Shown here: one piece after another, positions 7,274 through 15,516 of the stretch | Numbering within the stretch: the stretch's first letter is position 1 | Layout of the letters: each line of letters begins with the position of its first letter | Assembly: GCA_003209915.1 (NCBI GenBank) | Contig: QCOF01000005.1 | Location: 59,253 to 123,252, forward strand | Reading direction: 5' to 3' | Length of the DNA stretch: 64,000 nucleotides | Source: Pelagibacteraceae bacterium AG-430-E20 | Lineage (GTDB): Bacteria > Pseudomonadota > Alphaproteobacteria > Pelagibacterales > Pelagibacteraceae | Position numbers and translations under genes: made by a program | The notes under the pieces: generated by a model | The model's input: the letters and a program-made list of their open reading frames with translations, nothing else | What the model was told of the DNA's origin: nothing | The model's database searches: none

Positions 7274-9847
7274 TTAGGCAACCATACTCTCTGCTTTTTG
7301 TAAATCAACCGCAACTAACTGACTTATACCCTTTTGAGGCATAGTTACCCCGTATAATCTATTCATTTTGGACATGGTTAAAGCATGATGAGTTACAATA
7401 ATAAATCTAGTATTCGTTATTTTAGTTAATTCCTCCAGCAGACTGCAAAATCTTGTCACGTTCGCGTCATCTAATGGAGCGTCAACTTCATCCAGCACAC
7501 AAATTGGAGATGGATTAGTTAAAAATACTGCAAATATCAATGATAGAGCTGTAAGGGCCTGTTCTCCTCCAGATAATAAAGTAATAGACTGTAATCTTTT
7601 TCCAGGAGGGCTAACCAGCATTTCTAATCCTGCTTCCAACGGATCATCAGAGTCCACCAATTCTAGTTTTGCATTTCCACCATTAAAAAGTTTGGTATAG
7701 ACTTCATTAAACTTTCGATTAACTTTCTCAAAAGCCTCTATTAATCTTTCACGTCCTTTTTGATTTAACTCATTAATACTTTCTTTTAACTTCATAATAG
7801 CTGTTACTAAATCTGCACGATCTTGTTCCATCTTTTTAATCTCTTCCTCGTATTTACTAGTTTCTTCGTCTGCTTTTAAGTTTACAGAACCAAATCTTTC
7901 TCTTTCTTGTTTCTTTTTATCCAAAGCATCTTCTTGATCAACTGCGTTAGGAAGCTCATCAACACCGTTTAAATTTGAATTCTCTAAAACATTCTCTTCA
8001 TTAAGGTTTAGCTCTGAACTAATACGGTCTAATAAATCACTTTTTCTTTTTTGAAGACCGTCAATAGTTGCCCCAGAACTAGCTTTTCTTTCCCTGATCT
8101 GTATTGATTGTTCTTGAATCTCATTTAATTCATTTCTTAGAGTTTCAATTTTTTTGTCAGTTTCATCAATTATTATCTCGTTATCAATTTTTTCCTTGTC
8201 AGAGATTCTTAAATTTTCTGAAATTTGACCTTTACGCTCTGCTTGTACCCTTGGTTGATTTTCTAAATCATTCAATTGTGATGATAATTTACTTTTTCTT
8301 TCAGTAAGTTCTGAAACCATTTTTTCTGAATTTGATAATAAATTTTTCCAACTTTCAATTTCTGTCTCAATAGTTTTAATTCTCTCATTTCTTTTTATAG
8401 ACTCATTTTTGATAGACTGATTTTTACTATAAGCATCCGCATATTTTTCTTGCAGCAATTTTATATTTTGAGATTTTTCATTTACACTTAATAATTCATT
8501 TCTAGGCTTGTCATCTTTTAAATCACTCAAAAAATTATTAAGCTCCATGTTACATCTATCTAGCAAAGTTACTGCCTGATTGATTTCATTACTATCAATT
8601 AATTCTTTAACTCTTAGTATTGAATTTTGGACATTTTTGATTGGGCCCAAGCTAATGTTGATTGCTTGGTCAGCAAAGCTCTTTACAACATCATCAACAG
8701 CTTTTTGTTCATCTTTTAATTTGTCTTTTGCTATCTCTAGTTCCTCATTAGAAAGTTTTTCTGTTTCAAAATATTTAGAATCTGTTTCTATTAAATCTGA
8801 TTTTTCCTCTTTTAGTCGTTTTTCATTAGAATTGGCGTCAATAATTATTCCTTTTTCTCTAGCGATATCTTCATCAAGAGTTTGAATTGATTTTTTAATG
8901 TTTTCGATTTCATCTTGAGTTCTTGTATTCTCTTCATCTAAGTTTTGAAGTTCAAGATTAAGTCTTTGAATTCTAGATAAATTTTCGATATTTTTTTCTC
9001 TAAGTGGTGAAACTTTATCTGTTGAAAGCTTTATTAGATTTTCTAATTCCGATATTTTAGTGTTGAAGCCTTCAACTTCCCCTTCAGCTTCGTTGTTTAT
9101 TTCATTTTCTATCCTTATTTCTTTATCGATCTCAATCAATTTTAAATAATATAAACCAGCTTCTATTTTTTTTATTTCTTCAGATATAAGTTTGTATTTT
9201 GTGGCTTCCTCAGCCTGTTTTTGAAGATTTGCTAATTGCTTTTCTTGTTGTCTTCTTAGCTCATCAGCTCTTTTAAGATTATTTTCTGCAGCACCAAGTC
9301 TTAATTCAGCTTCGTGCCTTCTTACATGTAGTCCAGAAATACCTGCAGCTTCCTCCAAAATTGCTCTTCGATCAGTAGGTTTGGCAGTGACTAAACCTCC
9401 AATTCTTCCTTGACTAATTATTGATGGAGAGTGTGCACCAGTAGATAGATCAGCAAAAAACATTTGAGCATCCCTTGCTCTAACTTCTTTACCGTTAATA
9501 TAAAATTTTGAACCTTTATCTTTTTCTATTTTTCTTTTAATTTGAATTTGATCATGATCTCGATATTGAACAGGACCTTCTTTATCTTTATTGTCAACTT
9601 CTATTGTAACTTCAGCAATATTCTTTGAGGCTTTATTTGAGGTACCAGAAAAAATTACATCTTCCATTCCAGATCCACGCATACTCTTTGCAGATGTTTC
9701 ACCCATGGCCCATCTTAAAGATTCAACAATATTAGATTTTCCACAACCGTTAGGTCCAACAATACCAGTTAAGCCATCTTCGATTAAAAAATCAGCTTTT
9801 TCTGCAAAAGATTTAAATCCATTTAATTGGATTTTTTTAAACTCCAT
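7274..9847 (-). CDS. smc: SMC-like chromosome segregation ATPase, short form
   Basis: Chromosome-organising ATPase of the SMC family. Both head halves are intact: Walker A GPNGCGKSN (31-39) at the N-terminus, and the signature LSGGEQ (758-763) and Walker B CVLDEVD (about 783-789) at the C-terminus. Between them lie two coiled-coil stretches. The total is 857 residues against about 1150-1200 in most bacteria. The centre (about 390-455), where a glycine-rich hinge domain should be, is a short helical stretch with no recognisable hinge. It sits after the dsbA-like gene and before atpI with eight-base gaps on each side. Confidence 0.92.
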   Translation of the reverse strand: MEFKKIQLNGFKSFAEKADFLIEDGLTGIVGPNGCGKSNIVESLRWAMGETSAKSMRGSGMEDVIFSGTSNKASKNIAEVTIEVDNKDKEGPVQYRDHDQIQIKRKIEKDKGSKFYINGKEVRARDAQMFFADLSTGAHSPSIISQGRIGGLVTAKPTDRRAILEEAAGISGLHVRRHEAELRLGAAENNLKRADELRRQQEKQLANLQKQAEEATKYKLISEEIKKIEAGLYYLKLIEIDKEIRIENEINNEAEGEVEGFNTKISELENLIKLSTDKVSPLREKNIENLSRIQRLNLELQNLDEENTRTQDEIENIKKSIQTLDEDIAREKGIIIDANSNEKRLKEEKSDLIETDSKYFETEKLSNEELEIAKDKLKDEQKAVDDVVKSFADQAINISLGPIKNVQNSILRVKELIDSNEINQAVTLLDRCNMELNNFLSDLKDDKPRNELLSVNEKSQNIKLLQEKYADAYSKNQSIKNESIKRNERIKTIETEIESWKNLLSNSEKMVSELTERKSKLSSQLNDLENQPRVQAERKGQISENLRISDKEKIDNEIIIDETDKKIETLRNELNEIQEQSIQIRERKASSGATIDGLQKRKSDLLDRISSELNLNEENVLENSNLNGVDELPNAVDQEDALDKKKQERERFGSVNLKADEETSKYEEEIKKMEQDRADLVTAIMKLKESINELNQKGRERLIEAFEKVNRKFNEVYTKLFNGGNAKLELVDSDDPLEAGLEMLVSPPGKRLQSITLLSGGEQALTALSLIFAVFLTNPSPICVLDEVDAPLDDANVTRFCSLLEELTKITNTRFIIVTHHALTMSKMNRLYGVTMPQKGISQLVAVDLQKAESMVA

Positions 9848-9855
9848 GCATTAAC

Positions 9856-10434
9856 TTATATCAGTTTTTCAAGAGCTTTTTTTAAATTTTTATAATTAAG
9901 GGTTTTTTCAAACTTTTTGTTATTAATTATTATCGTAGGGGTAGCACTAACTTTGAAATTTTTAGCTCCATCGATTCGGTCATTTAATACAAAATCTTCA
10001 ATTTGTTTGTTGTTTATACAGCTTTCAAAATCAATATTGAAACCCTCTTTTGATAAAAATTTTTGAAGATTGATATTTGCTTCCTCGATTGAACTTCCTT
10101 TTACCCATTTTTGTTGGTTGGCATATAAACTTTCTAGTATCTCCAAGTTTCCATCATTTTTACATTGAGCAACTTTTGAGGCATTAAAAGCAGCAATATC
10201 TAGTGGGAAGTGTCTAAATTCAATTTTTGCCAAACCTGTATCTAGATATTCTTTTTTTAATAAAGGATAGACGTCTTGATGAAACTTCGCGCAGTAACTA
10301 CAGGTCAAAGATTCAAAAGCAATGATAGATATTTTTGCACTCTCATTGCCTACAAAAATTCTTTTTATTTCATTAGCCTGTGCACTCAAAGCACTGATCA
10401 AAAAAAATATTGAAATTAATAAGATTTTTTTCAT
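9856..10434 (-). CDS. DsbA/BdbD-type periplasmic thiol-disulfide protein
   Basis: Thioredoxin-fold protein of 192 residues predicted to act on periplasmic disulfides. It has an N-terminal signal peptide (about 1-20, cleavage near AQA-NE). The active-site CSYC lies in ESLTCSYCAKF (about 45-48 for the CxxC), and a cis-proline loop, SATPTI, near residue 163. Its start overlaps the end of the dciA-like gene by four bases. DciA-like, DsbA-like, SMC is an arrangement common in alphaproteobacteria. Oxidase versus isomerase activity cannot be told from sequence. Confidence 0.88.
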   Translation of the reverse strand: MKKILLISIFFLISALSAQANEIKRIFVGNESAKISIIAFESLTCSYCAKFHQDVYPLLKKEYLDTGLAKIEFRHFPLDIAAFNASKVAQCKNDGNLEILESLYANQQKWVKGSSIEEANINLQKFLSKEGFNIDFESCINNKQIEDFVLNDRIDGAKNFKVSATPTIIINNKKFEKTLNYKNLKKALEKLI

Positions 10435-10919
10435 TTTTCTCTAAACAATTTAGTTAATTCTAATAATGACTTTTTTATTTTTTCGTTTTTAACACTACTA
10501 ATTTTATCTTTATATCTGTTAATTGTCACATTTTTTTTGTGAATTTCAATCTTGGGAGAATCTTTTTGTTCATCATCAAAACTAATAAATTTGAGTTTTT
10601 CAACAACTGAGTAACCAAAATAAGTATTCATTTTATTTAAGATTTCCTTTTTAGAATATTCCATATCAACTTCGTGACCTCTTTTGACCATTATTACTAA
10701 TGTACTAACACCAAATTTATTTGAACTTTTAAATGTTTTTGGATAACAACACTTGAACAACTCATCACCTACAAGGTATTTCCAATTGTTCAGGGTTTCT
10801 GAATAAATGTGACCTTTTTTATTAATAATTCTTTTTACATTCTTCGGCAAAGTGTCTTTAAAAGATCTTAAGCCTTGAATGGAGACATTTCTCTGCTTAG
10901 TATTATTTTTAAATTGCAT
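10431..10919 (-). CDS. DUF721 / DciA-like protein
   Basis: A 162-residue protein resembling the DUF721 family, which includes DciA, the ancestral bacterial loader of the replicative helicase DnaB. The family-like core is around WKYLVGDELFKCCYP (about 46-60) followed by a beta-rich segment ending near GYSVVEKLKFI. The C-terminus is lysine-rich. The ATG at 10919 is chosen; a longer in-frame start at 10931 would run into mutY. Its start codon abuts the mutY start codon on the other strand, so no spacer exists for separate promoters. Confidence 0.75.
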   Translation of the reverse strand: MQFKNNTKQRNVSIQGLRSFKDTLPKNVKRIINKKGHIYSETLNNWKYLVGDELFKCCYPKTFKSSNKFGVSTLVIMVKRGHEVDMEYSKKEILNKMNTYFGYSVVEKLKFISFDDEQKDSPKIEIHKKNVTINRYKDKISSVKNEKIKKSLLELTKLFREK

Positions 10920-11903
10920 ATGAAAGATCAAATAATAGCAAATAAAATTCTTAATTGGTATGACATTAATAAGCGAGTTTTACCTTGGAGAAAAAATTTA
11001 TCTCAAAAAAAAAAGCAATATTACACTTTAGTTAGCGAGTTTATGCTGCAACAAACTCAGGTTGCAACAGTTATCCCATTCTTTAAAAGATTTATAAAAA
11101 ATATTCCTGACTTAGAGGCTTTAGCAAATTTTGATAATCATAAACTAATTAAACTTTGGGAAGGGCTTGGCTACTATTCTAGAGTTAGAAATTTGAAAAA
11201 AACTGCACAAATAGTAGTAAAAAATTTTGATAAAAAACTTCCAAGAAAGTATTTAGACTTAAAATCTCTTCCAGGTATTGGTGATTACACTGCGAGTGCA
11301 ATATCAGCTATAGCCTTCAATAAACGCATTATTCCTTTAGATGGAAATATTGAAAGAGTTCTTAAACGATACTTATACTTAAAAAAAGAAAATGAAATTA
11401 ATAAAGAAAACCTAATCAAGAAAAAAAAAATCTTTGGGTATTCAAATAGGGCAAGTGATTATGCTCAAGCCTTAATGGAACTAGGAGCTTTAATCTGCAA
11501 ACCAAATAATCCACATTGTGAACAATGTCCAATTTCAAATAAGTGTATTGCTTTAAAAAAAAAAGATTTCCTACTTACAAAAATCAAAAAAAAGAATAAC
11601 AATAAATATTATTTATTAAAAGTTTATAAAGATAAAAGCAAATATCTTTTGATTAAAAATACTAAATTTAATTTTTTGAAAAATTTCAGTATTTTTCCCA
11701 TGCAGGAATTATCAAAACCTTTAAGTTCAACAGATATAGTTAATTTCAAGATGTCAAATATGAATATGAATATAAAAATTGAACATAAAAATAAAGTAGG
11801 TTCATTGCCAACTTCCCATTGGATCGATCCTAAGAAGTTGAAAAACTACACATTACCAACTTTTACAAAAAGAATTGTTAGATACCTAGAAAGTAATAAA
11901 TGA
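10920..11903 (+). CDS. mutY: A/G-specific adenine glycosylase MutY
   Basis: Base-excision repair enzyme removing adenine mispaired with 8-oxoguanine. About 327 residues: catalytic Glu in SEFMLQQTQ (E40), helix-hairpin-helix LPGIGDYTA (117-125), catalytic Asp in PLDGN (D141), and a [4Fe-4S] loop with cysteines at about 193, 200, 203 and 209 in the family spacing C-X6-C-X2-C-X5-C. A C-terminal domain follows but is short and divergent from the usual MutT-like part. An in-frame ATG at 10875 lies inside the opposite gene, so 10920 is preferred by alignment with the family N-terminus. Confidence 0.95.
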   Translation: MKDQIIANKILNWYDINKRVLPWRKNLSQKKKQYYTLVSEFMLQQTQVATVIPFFKRFIKNIPDLEALANFDNHKLIKLWEGLGYYSRVRNLKKTAQIVVKNFDKKLPRKYLDLKSLPGIGDYTASAISAIAFNKRIIPLDGNIERVLKRYLYLKKENEINKENLIKKKKIFGYSNRASDYAQALMELGALICKPNNPHCEQCPISNKCIALKKKDFLLTKIKKKNNNKYYLLKVYKDKSKYLLIKNTKFNFLKNFSIFPMQELSKPLSSTDIVNFKMSNMNMNIKIEHKNKVGSLPTSHWIDPKKLKNYTLPTFTKRIVRYLESNK

Positions 11904-13051
11904 AAAAAATTGGAATTATAGGAGCAGGAATTTCAGGTTTATTTATTGCTAATTTATTAAAAGAAAATCCAAATTATCAAGTTACAATATTTGAAAAAAA
12001 GCACTCAATAGAGTTAGAAGATGGGTATGGAATTCAACTTTCAACCAATAGTATCAAGCTTTTAAACAAAATCGGATTTAATGAAATAGAAAAGAGGGAA
12101 AAGTTTAATCCTGAAAAAATTGATTTTTATGAGATTAAAAATCAAAAAAAAATATCTGATTTAAATATTTCTGAATACAATTCTGAAGATTGTAAATACA
12201 CCACAATGAAAAGATCTATATTAGTTGAATTTTTAAAAAATAGATTAGATGACCAGGCTGTAAAATATGAACATAGCATTGAGAAAATTGAAAAAAAAAA
12301 TGATCAAATAAATTTAACTTTTAATAACAATCAAAATTTTATTTGTGACGATCTAATTATTTCTGATGGTATTTTTTCTAAAGGAAAATCCTTAATTTCT
12401 AATAATCAAATTCAACCAACTTATAATAATTGTATTGCAATTAGAGGTAAAATCCCTCGGGCTAACCTAAATAATTTAAATGAAAAGAACATTTCTTTAT
12501 TTGTGGGTCCAGATTTTCATTATGTTATTTATCCAATTGATAACAGTACAGGAGAATTCAATTTTATTGGTGTTTTAAAGCATCAATTAACTGCAAATGA
12601 GCTTAAAAACTATAGTCTTTTTGAGGAAAAAGCTTTTATTGAGGGAATTAAAAATAAATTACAAAATAAAATTTCTTCTTCAATTTTAAGTAACATAAAT
12701 AATATCAAGTGCTTCCCAGTTTTTGTTAGTAAAGATTTTCATAAATCAGTTGAAAATATTCATCTTGTTGGAGACGCCTTTTTTGCCTTTCCACCTTCTT
12801 TTGCGCAAGGAGCCTCACAATCTATTGAAGGTGCATCAGAACTATTTGAAAGCATCATAAGTAGCAAAACTGATTATTATATTAACAGAGTTTCAAGAGT
12901 AAAAATGATTAATAATAGATCAAAACTAAATCAATTTGCTTTTCATGTATCAAATCCAATTATTGTGTTCTTTAGGAATCTGGGATTAAAAATATTAACT
13001 AAGAACAAAAAATTCTTAGAAAATTATTTAGGAAAAATTTACAATAATTAA
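11900..13051 (+). CDS. FAD-dependent aromatic-ring-type monooxygenase
   Basis: Class A flavoprotein monooxygenase of 383 residues. The N-terminal FAD motif is IIGAGISGLFIANLL (about 5-19), with a second signature GDAFFAFPPSFAQGASQ (about 297-313) that binds the flavin ribityl chain. These are typical of UbiH/salicylate-hydroxylase-like enzymes acting on ubiquinone precursors or other aromatics. The substrate cannot be called from sequence. It overlaps the mutY stop as ATGA and converges with ccrM with a four-base overlap. Confidence 0.85.
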   Translation: MKKIGIIGAGISGLFIANLLKENPNYQVTIFEKKHSIELEDGYGIQLSTNSIKLLNKIGFNEIEKREKFNPEKIDFYEIKNQKKISDLNISEYNSEDCKYTTMKRSILVEFLKNRLDDQAVKYEHSIEKIEKKNDQINLTFNNNQNFICDDLIISDGIFSKGKSLISNNQIQPTYNNCIAIRGKIPRANLNNLNEKNISLFVGPDFHYVIYPIDNSTGEFNFIGVLKHQLTANELKNYSLFEEKAFIEGIKNKLQNKISSSILSNINNIKCFPVFVSKDFHKSVENIHLVGDAFFAFPPSFAQGASQSIEGASELFESIISSKTDYYINRVSRVKMINNRSKLNQFAFHVSNPIIVFFRNLGLKILTKNKKFLENYLGKIYNN

Positions 13052-14118
13052 TTTTTTGAGATTAATCTTTGTCTCAAGTAGTCTATTGGATATATTCTGC
13101 CATTAATATCACAATGCCAATATGTCCATCCATTGCAACTTTCAGCACCTAAAATAGTAGCTGCAACTTTATGAATAGAGCCCTCAGATTGGTTATGCTT
13201 AATACTTCCATCTGCTAAAATTTTGGCATTAATTTCTTTCTTGTTATCAAAAATGTTAGTACCTGGCTTAATTATTCCAAGCTCCACTAATGATCCAAAT
13301 GGTATTCTAGGTTTTGATCTATTATTTTTGAGAGTATCAAGTAAATCATCTTCAATAGGTTTTGCATTTTTAATTCTTTTTTTTGCAGCTTTGAAATAAT
13401 TTTTTTCTTTTTCTATACCAAAATAATTTCTACCAAGTTTTTTTGCAACTGTTGCTGTTGTTCCTGAACCTAAAAAAGGATCTAAAATCATGTCATCTTT
13501 ATTCGTAGACGCTAATAAAATTCTATGTAGTAAAGCCTCTGGTTTTTGAGTTGAATGTACTTTTTTGCCGTTTTTCCTCAATCTTTCTGCACCACTGCAA
13601 ATTGGAAGATCCCAGTTTGATCTCATTTGTAAATCATCATTCAAACATTTTAGTGATTGATAATTAAATGTATATTTTGATTTTTCACTTTTAGATGCCC
13701 AAATCAAAGTTTCATGAGCGTTGGTAAATCGTGTTCCTCTAAAATTAGGCATAGGATTATTTTTATTCCAAATAACATCATTTAAAATCCAAAATCCTAA
13801 ATTTTGAATTGCAGTTCCTACTCTAAAAATATTGTGATAACTTCCAATAACCCATATCGCTCCATCTTTTTTTAAAATTCTTTTACATTCTGATAACCAC
13901 TCATATGTAAACTCATCGTATTTTTTAAAATTTTCGAAATGATCCCATTTGTCATTTACAGCGTCTACTTTAGTTCTGTTTGGTCTGACTAATTCACTTT
14001 TTAATTGAAGATTGTATGGAGGGTCTGCAAAAATCAAATCAAAAGTTTCACGTGGAATTTTTTTTAATTCTTCTAGGCTATCTCCATTAATAATTTTATT
14101 TTTGAAATCAGTTTTCAT
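13048..14118 (-). CDS. ccrM: CcrM-type DNA adenine methyltransferase (GANTC)
   Basis: Cell-cycle DNA methyltransferase that makes N6-methyladenine in GANTC. About 356 residues, matching Caulobacter CcrM (358). The catalytic motif is ADPPYNLQL (about 31-39) and the SAM-binding motif is LDPFLGSGTT (about 210-219); the C-terminal region contains the CcrM/RAMA-like segment with NGWTYWH. The ATG at 14118 is chosen over 14142 because a good promoter (-10 at 14136-14131) overlaps the longer version. Three GANTC sites lie just upstream, suggesting methylation-sensitive control. Confidence 0.94.
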   Translation of the reverse strand: MKTDFKNKIINGDSLEELKKIPRETFDLIFADPPYNLQLKSELVRPNRTKVDAVNDKWDHFENFKKYDEFTYEWLSECKRILKKDGAIWVIGSYHNIFRVGTAIQNLGFWILNDVIWNKNNPMPNFRGTRFTNAHETLIWASKSEKSKYTFNYQSLKCLNDDLQMRSNWDLPICSGAERLRKNGKKVHSTQKPEALLHRILLASTNKDDMILDPFLGSGTTATVAKKLGRNYFGIEKEKNYFKAAKKRIKNAKPIEDDLLDTLKNNRSKPRIPFGSLVELGIIKPGTNIFDNKKEINAKILADGSIKHNQSEGSIHKVAATILGAESCNGWTYWHCDINGRIYPIDYLRQRLISKN

Positions 14119-14130
14119 TTTTAAAAAATA

Positions 14131-14159
14131 ATTAGACTCCAAATGGATTCTACGGTCAA
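14131..14159 (-). promoter_or_regulatory. ccrM promoter with internal GANTC sites
   Basis: On the minus strand, TTGACC (14159-14154), a 17-base spacer and TCTAAT (14136-14131) form a near-consensus sigma-70 promoter; each hexamer has one mismatch. GAATC (14150-14146) lies in the spacer and GAGTC (14139-14135) overlaps the first bases of the -10. A third GANTC site is at 14183-14179, upstream. The expected transcript start is about six bases before the ccrM ATG, so the message would be nearly leaderless. Confidence 0.7.
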
Positions 14160-14210
14160 CCTGAGATTGAAATATTTAGACTCGATTTGTGTGGCTAAAA
14201 TTTAAGATAA

Positions 14211-14783
14211 CTAGATATTGTGTTTCTTAAGTTTTGATATTGGTGAGAACGTTTTTCTATGATGTTTGTTAACACCAAGCTTTTTTATTGCCTTTAAATG
14301 CTGGTTAGTTCCATAACCAAAATTTTGATCCCAATGATATCCTTTGTTCTTCTTTGCTAAAGTTTTTATAAAATTATCTCTTGTTACTTTAGCGATAATG
14401 GATGCTGCTGAAATGGAGGGTATTTTTTGGTCACCTTTTACTATTGCCCTTAAGTTGTAATTTTTTAAATCTGGTATTTTATTTCCATCAATTAAAATTT
14501 GCGAAGGTTTTTTTTTGAGTTTTTTTATTGCTCTTTTCATGGCAAGCAAGCTCGCTTGAAGAATATTTATTTTATCTATTTCTTTAACAGATGCTCTACC
14601 AGTAGCCCAAATAGAATTTTTTTTGATGTAATTAAATAAAATTTCCCTTTTTTCCTTAGTTAGTGTCTTAGAGTCTTTGAGTATCTTATAATTAACTGAT
14701 CTATTTAAAATAACAGCTGCCGCATAAACTGGTCCAATTAAACTGCCTCTGCCAACTTCGTCTACACCTGCGATTATTTTCAT
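14211..14783 (-). CDS. rnhB: Ribonuclease HII
   Basis: Cleaves RNA in RNA-DNA hybrids, including single misinserted ribonucleotides. About 190 residues. The catalytic DEVGRGS motif (about 7-13) follows the start MKIIAG directly, and the third acidic residue lies in ILIDGNK (near 100). A longer in-frame start at 14840 would overlap the upstream gene by 58 bases. The ATG at 14783 shares one base with the preceding stop codon (TAATG), indicating translational coupling with the UDG gene. Confidence 0.95.
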   Translation of the reverse strand: MKIIAGVDEVGRGSLIGPVYAAAVILNRSVNYKILKDSKTLTKEKREILFNYIKKNSIWATGRASVKEIDKINILQASLLAMKRAIKKLKKKPSQILIDGNKIPDLKNYNLRAIVKGDQKIPSISAASIIAKVTRDNFIKTLAKKNKGYHWDQNFGYGTNQHLKAIKKLGVNKHHRKTFSPISKLKKHNI

Positions 14784-15505
14784 TAAACTTTTAAATTTAA
14801 GTCTTTTATCTTCAATCTTATTTTTTTTAAATCCTCCCATGAGTATTTCTTATTCTCTGGAAATCTTATTAAGTATGATGGATTGAAGGTTATCATCAAA
14901 GGATAGGTTCGACCATTTAGTATGACCTCTTTCCATTTTCCTCTTTCACTCGAAATTTTACCGTTAATTCCTGCAACAGCTTCCATTGCTGTACTCCCCA
15001 TTAAAATGACAATTTTGGGATCTATTATTGATATATGTTCCTTTAAAAATACAGAGTATCTTTTGATCTCTACTGATGTTGGTTTTCTGTCTTCTGGAGG
15101 TCTGAAATTTATTGAATAACTACAATATATACTTTTTCGTTTAATATTGATCGCAAGCAGCATTTTATCAAGCAGCTCTCCAACTTCGCCCATAAAGGTG
15201 CTAGCATTACTGTCTTCTTCTAAACTCGGGGCTTCACCAATTAACATTATAGGACTGTTAATGTTTCCATCCCCAAGAATTAAATTCCTCGAATTTTCTC
15301 TCAATTTACAATTCTCAATTGAATTGATTTGCTTTTTTAGGTTTAGCAATAATTCAGTCTTGTTTTCTGATAAATTACCATCAAGTTCGACATCATTGTT
15401 GGCAAATCTGTTTATAGGTTTATTATTAAAAACAAAGTTTGGTTCAATTGTATTAATCAATTCTTCCCTAAATTTGTCATTTTGATTTATTACTTTTTTA
15501 GTCAT
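14783..15505 (-). CDS. Family-4-like uracil-DNA glycosylase, no Fe-S ligands
   Basis: Uracil-DNA glycosylase superfamily protein of 240 residues. Motif 1 appears as GEAPSLEED (about 90-98; family 4 usually GEAPG), and the FRPPEDRKP element (134-142) matches the family-4 RPPGNRxP signature. Of the four cysteines that hold the [4Fe-4S] cluster in classical family 4, only the one at C66 is retained; the positions near 63, 134 (F) and 150 (Y) are not cysteine. It probably removes uracil without a cluster. It is divergent from the TPR gene with an 11-base gap. Confidence 0.85.
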   Translation of the reverse strand: MTKKVINQNDKFREELINTIEPNFVFNNKPINRFANNDVELDGNLSENKTELLLNLKKQINSIENCKLRENSRNLILGDGNINSPIMLIGEAPSLEEDSNASTFMGEVGELLDKMLLAINIKRKSIYCSYSINFRPPEDRKPTSVEIKRYSVFLKEHISIIDPKIVILMGSTAMEAVAGINGKISSERGKWKEVILNGRTYPLMITFNPSYLIRFPENKKYSWEDLKKIRLKIKDLNLKV

Positions 15506-15516
15506 ACAATGTCTAA

